A stretch of DNA of 64,000 nucleotides from Sphingobacterium sp. R2 (lineage in GTDB: Bacteria; Bacteroidota; Bacteroidia; Sphingobacteriales; Sphingobacteriaceae), in NCBI RefSeq assembly GCF_040760075.1, contig NZ_CP142884.1, positions 3,720,001 to 3,784,000 on the forward strand, read 5' to 3'. Below the pieces are notes generated by a model. The model made no database searches, was not told the origin of the DNA, and worked only from the letters and a program-made list of their open reading frames with translations. Both the position numbers and the translations under genes were made by a program. Shown piece by piece: positions 9,401 through 18,355 of the stretch; within the stretch, counting starts at the first letter, position 1, and each line of letters opens with the position of its first letter.

Positions 9401-10690
9401 GGAAATCCATTATTCATAGATCTACGGGAGATGATAAAATTAGGTCTGCTCCAAAAGGATGAAATAAAACACTTAAAAAGTAAGGTATCGCCAACGATAA
9501 ATTTTGCTGAAGTAGTTTTGGAAAAATACCAACTATTGGAACATGCCTATAATCGTTTGCCAGCTCATAAAGGATTTGAATTTTCCGATTTTATAGATCG
9601 CGAATCGAAATGGTTAAATGACTATGCACTTTTCAAGGTTTTAAAAAATAAAAATGGAAATAAACCGTGGTATGAGTGGCCAAAGCCTTATAAACATCGC
9701 GAAAGTGCCGCGCTGACCAATTTTGCTGCTGAATTTCAAGATGAATTACAACAAGAAAAGTGGTTCCAATTTCTATTTTTCAAACAGTGGGATGACTTAA
9801 GAAAATTTGCTCGGGATTATGGCATCAGACTTATTGGTGATATTCCATTTTACGTAGCCTACGATTCAGCAGATGTGTGGGTGAATCCACACTATTTTTC
9901 CTTACAACCAGACGGAGATATGAAATCTGTTGCAGGAGTACCTCCCGACTACTTTAATGCTGAAGGCCAATTATGGGGAATGCCAACTTTTAATTGGGAA
10001 TCTCTTCAACATGATGGATACCAATGGTGGATTGATCGGCTAGCGCACAACTGTTCGTTGTTCGATATTTTGCGATTGGATCATTTTAGAGCATTTTCAT
10101 CTTATTGGGAGGTTCCTAGTCAAGAGGACTCTGCAAAGAATGGAAAATGGTTGGCTGGGCCTGGTGAGGCTTTCTTTGAGCAAGTTAAGATCAATTTGGA
10201 AAATATGCCCTTTATTGTGGAGGATCTCGGTGATGTCGATGCCGCGGTATATAATCTTCGCGATCGATTTAAATTTCCCGGTATGGCGGTACTGCAATTT
10301 GCCTTTGGCGAGGATATGTCCCGATCACCTCACATTCCACATCAGTATCTTCGAAACTCAGTTGCTTACACCGGTACACATGATAATGATACTACATTGT
10401 CTTGGTACAATCAGGACCTAAGTCTATCGAGCAAAATAAATATGAAAAACTATTTTGGAAAAATAGTTGATAGTGAGAATGTAAATGATGTCCTTATTCG
10501 GTCAATTTATGCCTCTGTAGCGGATAAGGTTATAGTGCCGATGCAAGACATTTTAAATCTTGATGGATCATGTCGTATGAATAGGCCAGCCAGTACTGTT
10601 GGTAACTGGCTATGGCGCATGCACAAGCGAGCATTTACATCCGAAATTCAAGAAAAAATACTTAATTACAATAGATTATATAATCGTTAA
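6488..10690 (+). CDS. treY: Maltooligosyltrehalose synthase fused to 4-alpha-glucanotransferase (TreY-MalQ)
   Basis: This 1400-aa protein joins two enzymes. Residues about 1-860 are TreY (GH13), which converts the reducing-end alpha-1,4 bond of maltodextrin into alpha,alpha-1,1: YRIQFHKDFNF, LQDIVPNHMAF, nucleophile Asp312 in GLRIDHIDGL and acid/base Glu340 in IVAEKIL. Residues about 905-1400 are a full-length MalQ (GH77), which redistributes glucan chains: SSIPSPFGIGDLG, SPYSTLSSRAGNPLFIDL, nucleophile Asp1198 in LRLDHFRAF, acid/base Glu1245 in VEDLGD and Asp1299 in THDNDT. No stop or frame change lies between. It is first in an operon with GlgX and TreZ, 8 bp before GlgX. MalQ probably lengthens short glucans into TreY substrates. 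Confidence 0.93.
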   Translation: MHTTKKVSINTPHTTYRIQFHKDFNFSDFKSVIPYLRDLGIDTIYASPIFQSTPGSIHGYDGVNFNRINNELGNLEDLKSIKDLLNKYQIKWLQDIVPNHMAFHPTNEWLMNVLEFGQSSKFSTFFDTCYSAGLFEKGKLMVPILTDNLDEAISKNEIIIIFLDNSLQLSYKGNHYPISPESYSVILKDYLQATPSNFEGLLTQINTVQADGDHEEWKVLRAQIFNKLTKRKLKKILDQFNSNLNDVDALVNAQHYELCPWWITNEKINFRRFFTVNELICLNVQDDNVFNESHKLIKTLVKEGVIDGLRIDHIDGLYNPTAYLYNLRKSVGSATYIVAEKILEHGEVLPHEWPIQGTTGYDFLSMCNNVLTSKSGKKILDKYYTKLVGKNSSIAEQQYLKKSAILNKHMQGELGNLTKLLSSILRINSKVKKKQLKDILQSFLSSFPIYRVYDDHFPLSASTYKLFLSIFEKLTHISELDQTLVNQFKNLFEQAQVNYQSETQSDLLEFFMRCMQLTGPVMAKGVEDTLMFTYNRFIGHNEVGDHPGNWGVSKKEFHKMMQERQMNWSLSMNASSTHDTKRGEDARSRLLVLTAMAQRWIKEVKIWHDVVRSEYPRDLPHPNDEYFIYQSLVASFPMEQSDSNISLAFEKRFLDYLVKYLREGKERSSWESPNVDYETSVQEFATFLLDKDRPFFTSFYQFLEVVADFGVINSLTQQILKFACPGVPDIYQGSELWNHSFVDPDNRRPIDYTRRKEILSAIENGDKKILIQDLWKDRFDGKIKLWLVKELVKLRKEHRALASDGSYIPLKVTGRFRNNILAFARRSGEEWIVVVVPLNLAETGDISEFVVGSFDWSDTKIHLLSNHSVAWKHILTGSQGEGMDIAVNTIFSDLPMAIISYTDCPPQRSSGILMHVSSIPSPFGIGDLGAEARRFVKQLYRSGQSWWQVLPLGPTDATQFHSPYSTLSSRAGNPLFIDLREMIKLGLLQKDEIKHLKSKVSPTINFAEVVLEKYQLLEHAYNRLPAHKGFEFSDFIDRESKWLNDYALFKVLKNKNGNKPWYEWPKPYKHRESAALTNFAAEFQDELQQEKWFQFLFFKQWDDLRKFARDYGIRLIGDIPFYVAYDSADVWVNPHYFSLQPDGDMKSVAGVPPDYFNAEGQLWGMPTFNWESLQHDGYQWWIDRLAHNCSLFDILRLDHFRAFSSYWEVPSQEDSAKNGKWLAGPGEAFFEQVKINLENMPFIVEDLGDVDAAVYNLRDRFKFPGMAVLQFAFGEDMSRSPHIPHQYLRNSVAYTGTHDNDTTLSWYNQDLSLSSKINMKNYFGKIVDSENVNDVLIRSIYASVADKVIVPMQDILNLDGSCRMNRPASTVGNWLWRMHKRAFTSEIQEKILNYNRLYNR

Positions 10691-10698
10691 ACACAAAG

Positions 10699-12807
10699 AT
10701 GGAAACAAAAATTTATACCGGAAATCCTTACCCTTTAGGAGCAACCTACGATGGGGAAGGAGTGAACTTTGCACTCTGCTCCGAACACGCTGAGGCTGTT
10801 GAACTTTATCTCTATGATAATTCAGATGAGCGAGAAATCGCTAAATTTAAAATCACGGAGAAAACACATCAAGTGTGGCATATCTATGTTTCTGGAATAA
10901 AACCTGGACAACTTTACGGTTATCGAGTACATGGCCCTTATGACCCATCAAACGGACATCGCTTCAACCCACATAAATTATTGATCGATCCATATGCAAA
11001 AGCAATTTCGGGAACCGTTAAATGGAATGATGCTTTATTTGCCTACAAAATAGGAGAAGATGACTTAAGCATGGATACAACTGATAGTGCTCCGTTTATT
11101 CCTAAAGCTGTCGTTACAAACGACAAATTTGACTGGGGTAGCGATAAGAAACCCAATATTCCTATGCATAAGAGTGTGATTTATGAAACACACGTAAAAG
11201 GCTTTACAGCAATGCACCCCGATATTCCTCAAGAAATAAGGGGAACCTATGCCGCAATGGGTCACCCTGTTGCCATAAATTATCTGAAGGAATTAGGTGT
11301 TACAGCGGTAGAATTATTACCAATTCATCACTTTTTGACGGACCGTCATCTAAAGGATAAGGGGCTCAGCAACTATTGGGGTTACAACAGCATCGGGTTT
11401 TTTGCACCAGATGTGCGCTATTCCGCCTCAGGCTACCATGGAGAACAGGTTTCGGAATTTAAAGCGATGGTTAAAGCGCTGCATGAGGCAGGGATAGAAG
11501 TTATTTTAGATGTGGTGTACAATCATACCGGAGAAGGTAACGAAATGGGACCAACACTCTCTTTCAGAGGTATTGACAATGCCTCTTATTATCGATTAGC
11601 TGACGACCCTCGTTATTACATGGACTTCACCGGAACAGGCAATACACTAAATACCCGCCAACCAAATGTACTAAGGATGATTATGGATAGTCTCCGTTAT
11701 TGGATTCAAGAAATGCATGTAGATGGATTTCGATTCGACCTGGCTTCAGCATTGGCGCGTGAACTGCACGAAGTCGACAAATTGAGCTCTTTTTTCGATG
11801 TGATCCATCAAGATCCAATCATCTCGCAGGTTAAACTGATTGCCGAACCATGGGATATCGGAGAAGGGGGATATCAAGTTGGCGAGTTCCCTCCCGGCTG
11901 GGCCGAATGGAATGGAAAGTATCGCGACTGTATCCGTGATTACTGGATTGGAGCAGATAGCATGATTGCCGAATTCGCAAACCGACTTACTGGTTCTTCT
12001 GATTTATACCATGGCGACAACCGGACCCCTTCGGCCAGTGTCAATTTCATTACCGCACACGATGGATTTACGCTTCACGATCTCGTATCCTATAACGAAA
12101 AGCACAATGAGGCAAATGGTGAGGACAATCAGGATGGAGAGAGTCATAACCGTTCTTGGAACTGTGGTTTCGAAGGACCCACAGATGATCCAGCGATTAA
12201 TAGCTTAAGGGAGAAACAGAAACGAAATATGCTGACAACATTGTTTCTTTCTCAAGGGGTTCCCATGCTTGTGGCTGGCGACGAATTTGGCAGAACGCAG
12301 CAGGGAAACAATAACGCGTATTGCCAGGACAATGAGATTTCGTGGTTGGATTGGACTAAAATGGATGAAAAGCAATTGGATTTCACCAAAAAATTAATCC
12401 ATCTTCGTAGCAAACATCCTGTATTTTGTCGCCGAAAATGGTTTCAAGGATTACCTATTCGCGGTACAGGTGTTGAGGATATTGTATGGTTTTTACCTGA
12501 TGCATCCGAGATGGACGATCATCATTGGCAGGAAGATCATGCTCGTTCACTTGCTGTATATTTAAATGGTGAAGGTATTAGATCAGTTGATAACGACGGA
12601 AAGAAAATTGTGGATGCAAGTTTTTACCTCTTGTTTAATGCGTATTGGGAAGAGGTATCATATCAGCTTCCAAACGAAAATTATGGAACTGGGTGGATTA
12701 AGATCTTAGATACGAATAACGATACGATAGAGAATTTCGGAGAGTTTGCTGCGGGTGATACTGTATTGGTTCCGTCACGTTCCATCCTGTTATTTCAATC
12801 CCAATAA
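10699..12807 (+). CDS. glgX: Glycogen debranching enzyme GlgX (isoamylase type, TreX)
   Basis: The 702-aa protein hydrolyses alpha-1,6 branch points of glycogen, releasing linear maltodextrins for TreY. An N-terminal CBM48-like domain (VNFALCSEHAEAVELYLYD, YGYRVHGPYDPSNGHRFN) precedes a GH13_11 barrel with nucleophile Asp347 in FRFDLASAL, acid/base Glu383 in IAEPWDIG and the third Asp in FITAHDGFTLHD. Length is normal for the family. It sits between TreY-MalQ and TreZ, with gaps of 8 and 15 bp, so it plays the role TreX has in archaeal and actinobacterial treXYZ operons. It is cytoplasmic, with no signal peptide. Confidence 0.94.
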   Translation: METKIYTGNPYPLGATYDGEGVNFALCSEHAEAVELYLYDNSDEREIAKFKITEKTHQVWHIYVSGIKPGQLYGYRVHGPYDPSNGHRFNPHKLLIDPYAKAISGTVKWNDALFAYKIGEDDLSMDTTDSAPFIPKAVVTNDKFDWGSDKKPNIPMHKSVIYETHVKGFTAMHPDIPQEIRGTYAAMGHPVAINYLKELGVTAVELLPIHHFLTDRHLKDKGLSNYWGYNSIGFFAPDVRYSASGYHGEQVSEFKAMVKALHEAGIEVILDVVYNHTGEGNEMGPTLSFRGIDNASYYRLADDPRYYMDFTGTGNTLNTRQPNVLRMIMDSLRYWIQEMHVDGFRFDLASALARELHEVDKLSSFFDVIHQDPIISQVKLIAEPWDIGEGGYQVGEFPPGWAEWNGKYRDCIRDYWIGADSMIAEFANRLTGSSDLYHGDNRTPSASVNFITAHDGFTLHDLVSYNEKHNEANGEDNQDGESHNRSWNCGFEGPTDDPAINSLREKQKRNMLTTLFLSQGVPMLVAGDEFGRTQQGNNNAYCQDNEISWLDWTKMDEKQLDFTKKLIHLRSKHPVFCRRKWFQGLPIRGTGVEDIVWFLPDASEMDDHHWQEDHARSLAVYLNGEGIRSVDNDGKKIVDASFYLLFNAYWEEVSYQLPNENYGTGWIKILDTNNDTIENFGEFAAGDTVLVPSRSILLFQSQ

Positions 12808-12822
12808 TAGACTGGATAGTGT

Positions 12823-14640
12823 ATGAGCAAGACCGAAATTAAACATGTAGGCGTTCGTTTTGAAGGCGAATCATGTCAAATCTGCGTATGGGCACCAATA
12901 GCAAAAATTGTAATTTGTCGATTGCATGACAAAAACTTGGAAATACCCCTAAAACCACAGCAATATGGCTATTGGTATGCAGAGAGTACGTTAATAACTC
13001 CTGGAGATCGGTATAAGATCGATGTGGACGGAAACGAATTCCCAGATCCGGCTTCACTTTCCCAGCCTGAAGGAGTGCACGGACCATCAGCGGCAATGGA
13101 TCTCCGATTTAATTGGACTGATCAAGACTATCAGCCTCCTAAAAATTCCGAGTTCGTGATCTACGAAGTTCACGTCGGAACATTCACTTCATCTCACGAC
13201 TTTGATGGTGTCATAAAAAAAATTCCGCACTTAAAGGATTTGGGTATAACTGCGATAGAGATCATGCCTATCGCACAGTTTCCAGGAGTGAGGAACTGGG
13301 GGTACGATGGGGTTTTCCCGTTTGCAGTACAGCATTCCTATGGAGGAGTCTCTGAATTTCAGCGGCTTGTGAATGCCTTCCATGCAGCTAATATAGCTGT
13401 GATTTTGGATGTGGTCTATAACCATATCGGACCTGAAGGAAATTATTTTTCGAATTACGGACCATATTTCACCGACAAATATCATACGCCATGGGGTGAT
13501 GCTCTTAATTACGATGATCGTTTCTGTCATGGGCAGCGGGATTTTGTAGTCAATAACGTCCGTATGTGGTTTGAAGACTTTCATATTGACGCTCTTCGAC
13601 TCGATGCGGTGCACGCGATTAAAGATTTTGGAGCAGTCCACATCCTCCAGGAAATCCGAAAAGAAACGGACCAAATTATCATCAAGTCAGGTAAAAATCG
13701 CTTTTTATTCGTTGAGTGTGATCTCAATGATAGGCGATTCTTAGATCCATTGACAAAAAATGGCTTTAATATGGATGCACAGTGGCTAGATGAGTTTCAT
13801 CACGCCTTAAGAGTGTCGGTGGGCGAACCGAAAAAGGGATATTATGAGGAATTTAATGGATTGAATGATTTGGCAAAAGCCTATGAGAAAGCCTATGTTT
13901 TCGACGGCAATTACTCTTTCCACCGGGAAAAGTTCTTTGGAACAGACAGTTTTGGTCTCGAAGGGCCTCGCTTCATCGTTTTTTGCCAAAATCATGATCA
14001 GGTCGGTAATAGAATGCTAGGAGACCGTGCGGTGACGATTTATTCTACAGCAAAAGCGCGTCTCATGGCTTTTGCCGTGTTTATGTCTCCCTACCTTCCT
14101 TTACTATTTATGGGTGAAGAGTGGGGGACGGAAAAACCTTTTCCATATTTTATAAGTCATGGCGATCCTGAGCTTGTGCAACAAGTTAGGGAAGGTCGGA
14201 AGAAAGAGTTTGAAGATTTTCTTACAAATTCCAATGTCCCAGATCCACAGAGCGAAAGTACATTTAGAGAGGCTGTATTGGATTGGGAAGAGCTCAATAG
14301 CGAACCATATCGACAACGTTTATTGTATTACAAATCTTTAATAGCATTGCGAAAAACGCACCCGTTGCTAAAAGATATACAACGGAATGAGTTAACGGTC
14401 AAATGCATCGAAGATAGAAAAATCCTTCTGCTTCGGGTGCAAAAAAAGGAGCGGGCTATCGTAGTAATCATGAACTTCTCCGACATTATACAGCGCGTAA
14501 ATTTACCCGAAGATCTCAAGTGGCGATTGATATTTGATACTCATGAAACGCAAGATGAGCTTATTGTTGATACTAACGAGCACGCAATTACAGCCTATTC
14601 CTTATCACCATGGTCTGGGTACGTTTTTAGTGCTCAATAG
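12823..14640 (+). CDS. treZ: Malto-oligosyltrehalose trehalohydrolase
   Basis: This 605-aa enzyme cleaves the alpha-1,4 bond next to the terminal trehalosyl unit made by TreY and releases free trehalose, a stress protectant. It has an N-terminal CBM48-like domain (about 1-95), then a GH13_10 barrel: YEVHVGTFT, MPIAQFPGVRNWGYDG, VVYNHIGPEGNYF, nucleophile Asp261 in LRLDAVHAI, acid/base Glu298 in FVECDLND, and FCQNHDQVGNR. It ends the treY-malQ/glgX/treZ operon. A hairpin terminator follows about 130 bp downstream. Confidence 0.94.
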   Translation: MSKTEIKHVGVRFEGESCQICVWAPIAKIVICRLHDKNLEIPLKPQQYGYWYAESTLITPGDRYKIDVDGNEFPDPASLSQPEGVHGPSAAMDLRFNWTDQDYQPPKNSEFVIYEVHVGTFTSSHDFDGVIKKIPHLKDLGITAIEIMPIAQFPGVRNWGYDGVFPFAVQHSYGGVSEFQRLVNAFHAANIAVILDVVYNHIGPEGNYFSNYGPYFTDKYHTPWGDALNYDDRFCHGQRDFVVNNVRMWFEDFHIDALRLDAVHAIKDFGAVHILQEIRKETDQIIIKSGKNRFLFVECDLNDRRFLDPLTKNGFNMDAQWLDEFHHALRVSVGEPKKGYYEEFNGLNDLAKAYEKAYVFDGNYSFHREKFFGTDSFGLEGPRFIVFCQNHDQVGNRMLGDRAVTIYSTAKARLMAFAVFMSPYLPLLFMGEEWGTEKPFPYFISHGDPELVQQVREGRKKEFEDFLTNSNVPDPQSESTFREAVLDWEELNSEPYRQRLLYYKSLIALRKTHPLLKDIQRNELTVKCIEDRKILLLRVQKKERAIVVIMNFSDIIQRVNLPEDLKWRLIFDTHETQDELIVDTNEHAITAYSLSPWSGYVFSAQ

Positions 14641-14770
14641 GTTATTTTAAAAATTACAGCACTTATCTGAGCGAACAAAGGGCATACAGAGATAATCACA
14701 AATTTCAAACAAAGTATTTATTACTGTTGTTTACTATCAAAGACGGCTTGTCCAGCCATGAAGAAAGTTT

Positions 14771-14805
14771 AAAAGCTAGGTCCTTTCCAACCTAGCTTTT
14801 TCTCG
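14771..14805 (+). terminator. Rho-independent terminator of the trehalose operon
   Basis: An 11-bp stem (14771-14781 with 14790-14800) carries an 8-nt loop and runs into a T tract. It is the first terminator-like structure after TreZ. Confidence 0.8.
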
Positions 14806-15284
14806 CTTTAGCGGTTCCCGTAATGTACATATAATTGCTAAAAAAGTTTTAACAGTAGTCTTGGACGAGAGGCAACCGCGGCAATAGATAAGTACATAGA
14901 AAGCCAATAAAGAAGTGAACCCTTTTCTATGATGACCTTAAAATCCACTTTTCCCAGATAAATTTTGCCGCTTAAATGATGTTAATGAGAAATGATCTTT
15001 CGAAAGATAGGATACCTAAAATGTCAAAAAAATATGATGTTATGTAATTTTAAGACCGAACCGATCGATCCAAGAAATGAAATCCCGAATATCTTTAAGA
15101 GCAGCAAGCAATAGTAATAGCGAAAAGCTAGCATTTATATTATAAATAAAACAAACGATTAGTTGGTTGGAAGAGTTCCTACAGGGAATATCCAATAATT
15201 TACTGGGATTAGAGTGAGTAGTTAGTCTTTGCTTTCACAAGTTTTAACTCAATTAAAAATGTGTAAACCCATAAATCGACTATA
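14806..15284. other. Intergenic region upstream of catalase
   Basis: About 480 bp with no frame that looks coding. It must hold the catalase promoter. The closest match, TAGTCTTTG near 15223, has one extra base relative to TAnnTTTG, so no promoter is called. Confidence 0.4.
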
Positions 15285-17471
15285 ATGAAAAAAAAAGAAT
15301 CAAAAACGGAAAAGGTTGAAGCAGTTGATAATCAAAAAGTCAGCGCACTGAGACCTCATACCGCTGATGCTACAGGTCAAGAGATGACAACGGATCAGGG
15401 AGTCAAAATTAATGATGATCAAAATTCGTTACGGGCAGGTGATCGAGGTGCAACGCTCTTAGAGGATTTTATTCTACGGGAAAAGATCACCCATTTCGAT
15501 CACGAACGCATTCCGGAGCGTGTTGTGCATGCTCGAGGGTCTGGTGCACATGGTGTTTTTAAATTATATAAGCCTTTGAGTGAGTTAACAAAAGCAGGCT
15601 TTTTGAACAAAACCGAAATAGAAACGCCTGTGTTCGTTCGTTTCTCAACAGTTGCTGGATCAAGGGGATCAACAGATTTGGCACGCGATGTACGTGGTTT
15701 TGCCGTCAAATTTTATACTGAAGAAGGTAATTTCGATTTGGTCGGTAATAATATGCCGGTATTCTTTATTCAGGATGCCATGAAATTCCCAGATCTTGTT
15801 CATGCGGTAAAACCCGAACCTGATAATGAAATTCCACAGGCTGCATCGGCCCACGATACATTTTGGGACTTTATTTCTTTGATGCCCGAGTCGGCACATA
15901 TGATCATGTGGTTAATGAGTGATCGTGCCATACCTCGTAGCTATCGTATGATGGAGGGTTTTGGAGTGCATACTTTTCGATTTATCAATGCCCAAGGAGA
16001 ATCAAATTTTGTTAAATTTCATTGGAAACCAATGCTCGGAGTTCATTCTGTTGCATGGGATGAAGCTCAAAATATTTCTGGAAAAGATCCCGATTTTCAC
16101 CGGAGGGACCTTTGGGAAGCTATCGAAAGTGGTGCCTTTCCAGAATGGGAGCTTGGCGTACAAATCATCCCTGAAGCTGACGAATTTAAGTACGAATTTG
16201 ACCTATTGGATTCGACGAAGCTTGTTCCTGAAGAACTTGTACCCGTATTGCCTATAGGTAAAATGACATTGAATCGAAACCCGGATAATTTCTTCGCTGA
16301 AACAGAGCAGGTTGCCTTCCATATTGGCAACATTGTCCCCGGAATCGATTTTACGAATGACCCGCTCTTACAGGGGCGTTTATTCTCCTATACAGATACC
16401 CAGTTGATTCGCCTAGGAGGTCCCAATTTTCACGAAATTCCGATTAACAGACCTATTAGTCCATCTCACAATAACCAACGTGATGGATTTATGCGTCAAC
16501 GAATCGACCGCGGGAAGACAAGTTATGGACCAAATTCGTTGGGGGATAATTATCCGCTGCAAGTTAAGGAAGAAGCAGGAGGATTTAAGAGTTACCAAGA
16601 GCGTATTGATGCGAGAAAAGTTCGTGCAAGAAGTGATAGTTTCCGAGACCATTTTAGCCAGGCACGATTATTTTATAATAGTCAATCTGAGCCAGAGAGG
16701 AACCACATTATCGACGCGTTCAGTTTCGAATTAGGAAAAGTAAAATCAGTTCCGGTAAGACAGCGAATGATTGGAATATTATCTTTGGTTGATAAGAGCC
16801 TAGCAGGCGAAGTAGCCGCCGCTCTGGGGCTGGAGGTACAGGAAAAGCTCGAAACTCCAATTAATAAAAGTCTACCAGCAGATGCAAATCCTTCCGACTA
16901 TGAGCCTATTGAAGTTAAAGTGAAATTAAAAAAATCGGCTGCGTTAAGTATGGAAAATACTGTTAAAGATACGATTGCAAGCCGAAAAATCGCGGTACTT
17001 GCTGCTGATGGTGTAGACGCAAGTTCGCTCAAAATTGTGACAGATGCTATCCAATCAGAAGGAGGCATCGTTCATATAATCTCACCAAAGTTAGGTCAAA
17101 TTACAGGTTCAGATCATAAGCCGATCCAAGTTGAGGAAAGCTTCTTGACGGCAGCATCCGTACTGTATGATGGTATATACGTGCCGGGAGGAGAGGCCAG
17201 CGTGAACAAATTACAATCCAATCCTGATGCAATTCATTTTCTAAATGAGGGTTTTAAGCACTGTAAAGCTATTGCCGCGGATTCGGAGGCCCGTCCAGTA
17301 TTGGATGCTACCTATTTTCTCAGTAATGCGCCGGAGTTTGACGGAGGCTCTCCCTTGGACGCGGGGTTAATCATTGAAGGTGACGTGAAGTCTTTAGCTG
17401 ATAAATTTATTAAGGCAATTGGCAAACATCGGTTTTGGGAGCGTGAAAAAAAACGTAAGGTTCCAGCATAG
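15285..17471 (+). CDS. katE: Large-subunit heme catalase with C-terminal DJ-1-like domain (KatE/HPII type)
   Basis: The 728-aa enzyme dismutates H2O2 to water and oxygen in the cytoplasm. Length and layout match clade-2 (HPII) catalases. The core has catalytic His82 in RVVHARGSGAHG, Asn155 in LVGNNMPVFF and proximal heme ligand Tyr369 in LFSYTDTQ. From about residue 565 an extra class-I-glutamine-amidotransferase (DJ-1/PfpI) fold begins (IAVLAADGVDASS, YVPGGEASV). Its usual Cys elbow reads AIAADSEA, so it has no nucleophile and is structural, as in HPII. It converges on an ankyrin gene with a shared terminator. A role in stationary-phase or general stress is inferred from clade and neighbours. 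Confidence 0.95.
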   Translation: MKKKESKTEKVEAVDNQKVSALRPHTADATGQEMTTDQGVKINDDQNSLRAGDRGATLLEDFILREKITHFDHERIPERVVHARGSGAHGVFKLYKPLSELTKAGFLNKTEIETPVFVRFSTVAGSRGSTDLARDVRGFAVKFYTEEGNFDLVGNNMPVFFIQDAMKFPDLVHAVKPEPDNEIPQAASAHDTFWDFISLMPESAHMIMWLMSDRAIPRSYRMMEGFGVHTFRFINAQGESNFVKFHWKPMLGVHSVAWDEAQNISGKDPDFHRRDLWEAIESGAFPEWELGVQIIPEADEFKYEFDLLDSTKLVPEELVPVLPIGKMTLNRNPDNFFAETEQVAFHIGNIVPGIDFTNDPLLQGRLFSYTDTQLIRLGGPNFHEIPINRPISPSHNNQRDGFMRQRIDRGKTSYGPNSLGDNYPLQVKEEAGGFKSYQERIDARKVRARSDSFRDHFSQARLFYNSQSEPERNHIIDAFSFELGKVKSVPVRQRMIGILSLVDKSLAGEVAAALGLEVQEKLETPINKSLPADANPSDYEPIEVKVKLKKSAALSMENTVKDTIASRKIAVLAADGVDASSLKIVTDAIQSEGGIVHIISPKLGQITGSDHKPIQVEESFLTAASVLYDGIYVPGGEASVNKLQSNPDAIHFLNEGFKHCKAIAADSEARPVLDATYFLSNAPEFDGGSPLDAGLIIEGDVKSLADKFIKAIGKHRFWEREKKRKVPA

Positions 17472-17474
17472 TCT

Positions 17475-17512
17475 TAAAATAAATAGCCCGCATAAGCGGG
17501 CTATTTATTTTA
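17475..17512. terminator. Bidirectional terminator between catalase and ankyrin genes
   Basis: A perfect 17-bp stem (17475-17491 with 17496-17512) with a 4-nt loop has A/T-rich flanks on both strands. It starts 3 bp after the catalase stop and covers the stop codon of the converging ankyrin gene, so one structure ends both transcripts. Confidence 0.92.
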
Positions 17513-17993
17513 AGAAAGTGTCATTCTGTAAAAGGGCAACTGCGGCATCATTCCCTTGTTGGGCGGCTAAGTCAACTACAGATAGCCCACGCGTGTCAAG
17601 CAAACTTGTATTTGCACCGTGTTGCAGCAAAAGTTGAAGAACTTCATTTCGACCAAACATGGCTGCAAACATGAGCGCAGTGCCGCCGTTGCCATGCTGC
17701 AAATTTAAATTTGCACCATAACTTATTAATAGTTTAGCAATATCGTAATAGCCTTTAAAAGCTACTCCCATAAGCGCTGTATTTCCACCATAGTCCTGAG
17801 CATTCACATCGGCACCAGCTTCCAATAATAATTTGGCTGCGGCGAGTTTATTATTGTAGCAGGCAATTATCAACGCCGTATAGCCCTTGCTATCACGAGT
17901 ATTGACATCAGTGTGCTGAGAGATCAATTCACGTAGAACTTCGATATTGCCTAAGCGAGCGGCGTGTATCATAACTTCTGAATTTTGTATCAT
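17505..17993 (-). CDS. Ankyrin-repeat protein
   Basis: The 162-aa protein consists almost wholly of about four ankyrin repeats. Typical cores are GYTALIIACYNNKLAAAKLLLEAG, GGNTALMGVAFKGYYDIAKLL and GGTALMFAAMFGRNEVLQLLL, cited here only as repeat landmarks about 33 residues apart. There is no signal peptide, so it is probably cytoplasmic. Ankyrin proteins next to catalase genes are known in Proteobacteria (AnkB with KatB), where they support catalase activity. Here the gene converges on katE and shares its terminator, so a similar helper role is plausible but inferred. Confidence 0.88.
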   Translation of the reverse strand: MIQNSEVMIHAARLGNIEVLRELISQHTDVNTRDSKGYTALIIACYNNKLAAAKLLLEAGADVNAQDYGGNTALMGVAFKGYYDIAKLLISYGANLNLQHGNGGTALMFAAMFGRNEVLQLLLQHGANTSLLDTRGLSVVDLAAQQGNDAAVALLQNDTFLK

Positions 17994-18148
17994 AGTGGAT
18001 AAGTTTTTGTTTCAAGTTTATTGAAATTGATTGGTGACTTACAACGTTTTTTCTTAGTCTGAACAATGCTGTAGGATAAAATGTTTGCCGACAATTTAAT
18101 TTTTATTTAAAATAAACTACCATCCTTGCTGTATGGCAGTTCATAGAA

Positions 18149-18176
18149 AAAGCCGAACCAGGACGTGTTCGGCTTT
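18149..18176 (-). terminator. Rho-independent terminator of the small membrane protein
   Basis: A 10-bp stem (AAAGCCGAAC at 18149-18158 with 18167-18176) has an 8-nt loop and a T run on the minus strand. It lies 27 bp beyond the stop of the gene at 18203-18355. Confidence 0.8.
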
Positions 18177-18202
18177 CAAAATCTTCAGCTTTCTCTATCA
18201 CG

Positions 18203-18355
18203 CTAGGCGGCACCGCGAATAACGCGTAGCAGTACAACAATAATAGCAATAACTAATAGTACGTGGATGATATTTCCTGTAGCATATCCTCCGAAAAAGC
18301 TAATTGCCCAAATGATAACTAAAATAACAGCGATGATGTACAATAAATTTCCCAT
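18203..18355 (-). CDS. Small hydrophobic membrane protein (lmo0937 family)
   Basis: The 50-codon gene encodes a peptide starting MGNLLYIIAVILVIIWAISF and ending LLRVIRGAA. Two transmembrane helices (about 3-20 and 29-44) are separated by a short loop FGGYATGN. Size and sequence pattern match the lmo0937-type membrane proteins common in Bacteroidota, which are often stress-induced and whose molecular function is unknown. It has its own terminator. It sits between the catalase/ankyrin pair and the second sigma factor, which fits a stress role. Confidence 0.8.
   Translation of the reverse strand: MGNLLYIIAVILVIIWAISFFGGYATGNIIHVLLVIAIIVVLLRVIRGAA

Noticed and set aside
13231-13674. 147-codon minus-strand frame inside treZ
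   Set aside because: It lies wholly antisense to a gene with intact GH13 motifs, and its translation has no recognisable features.
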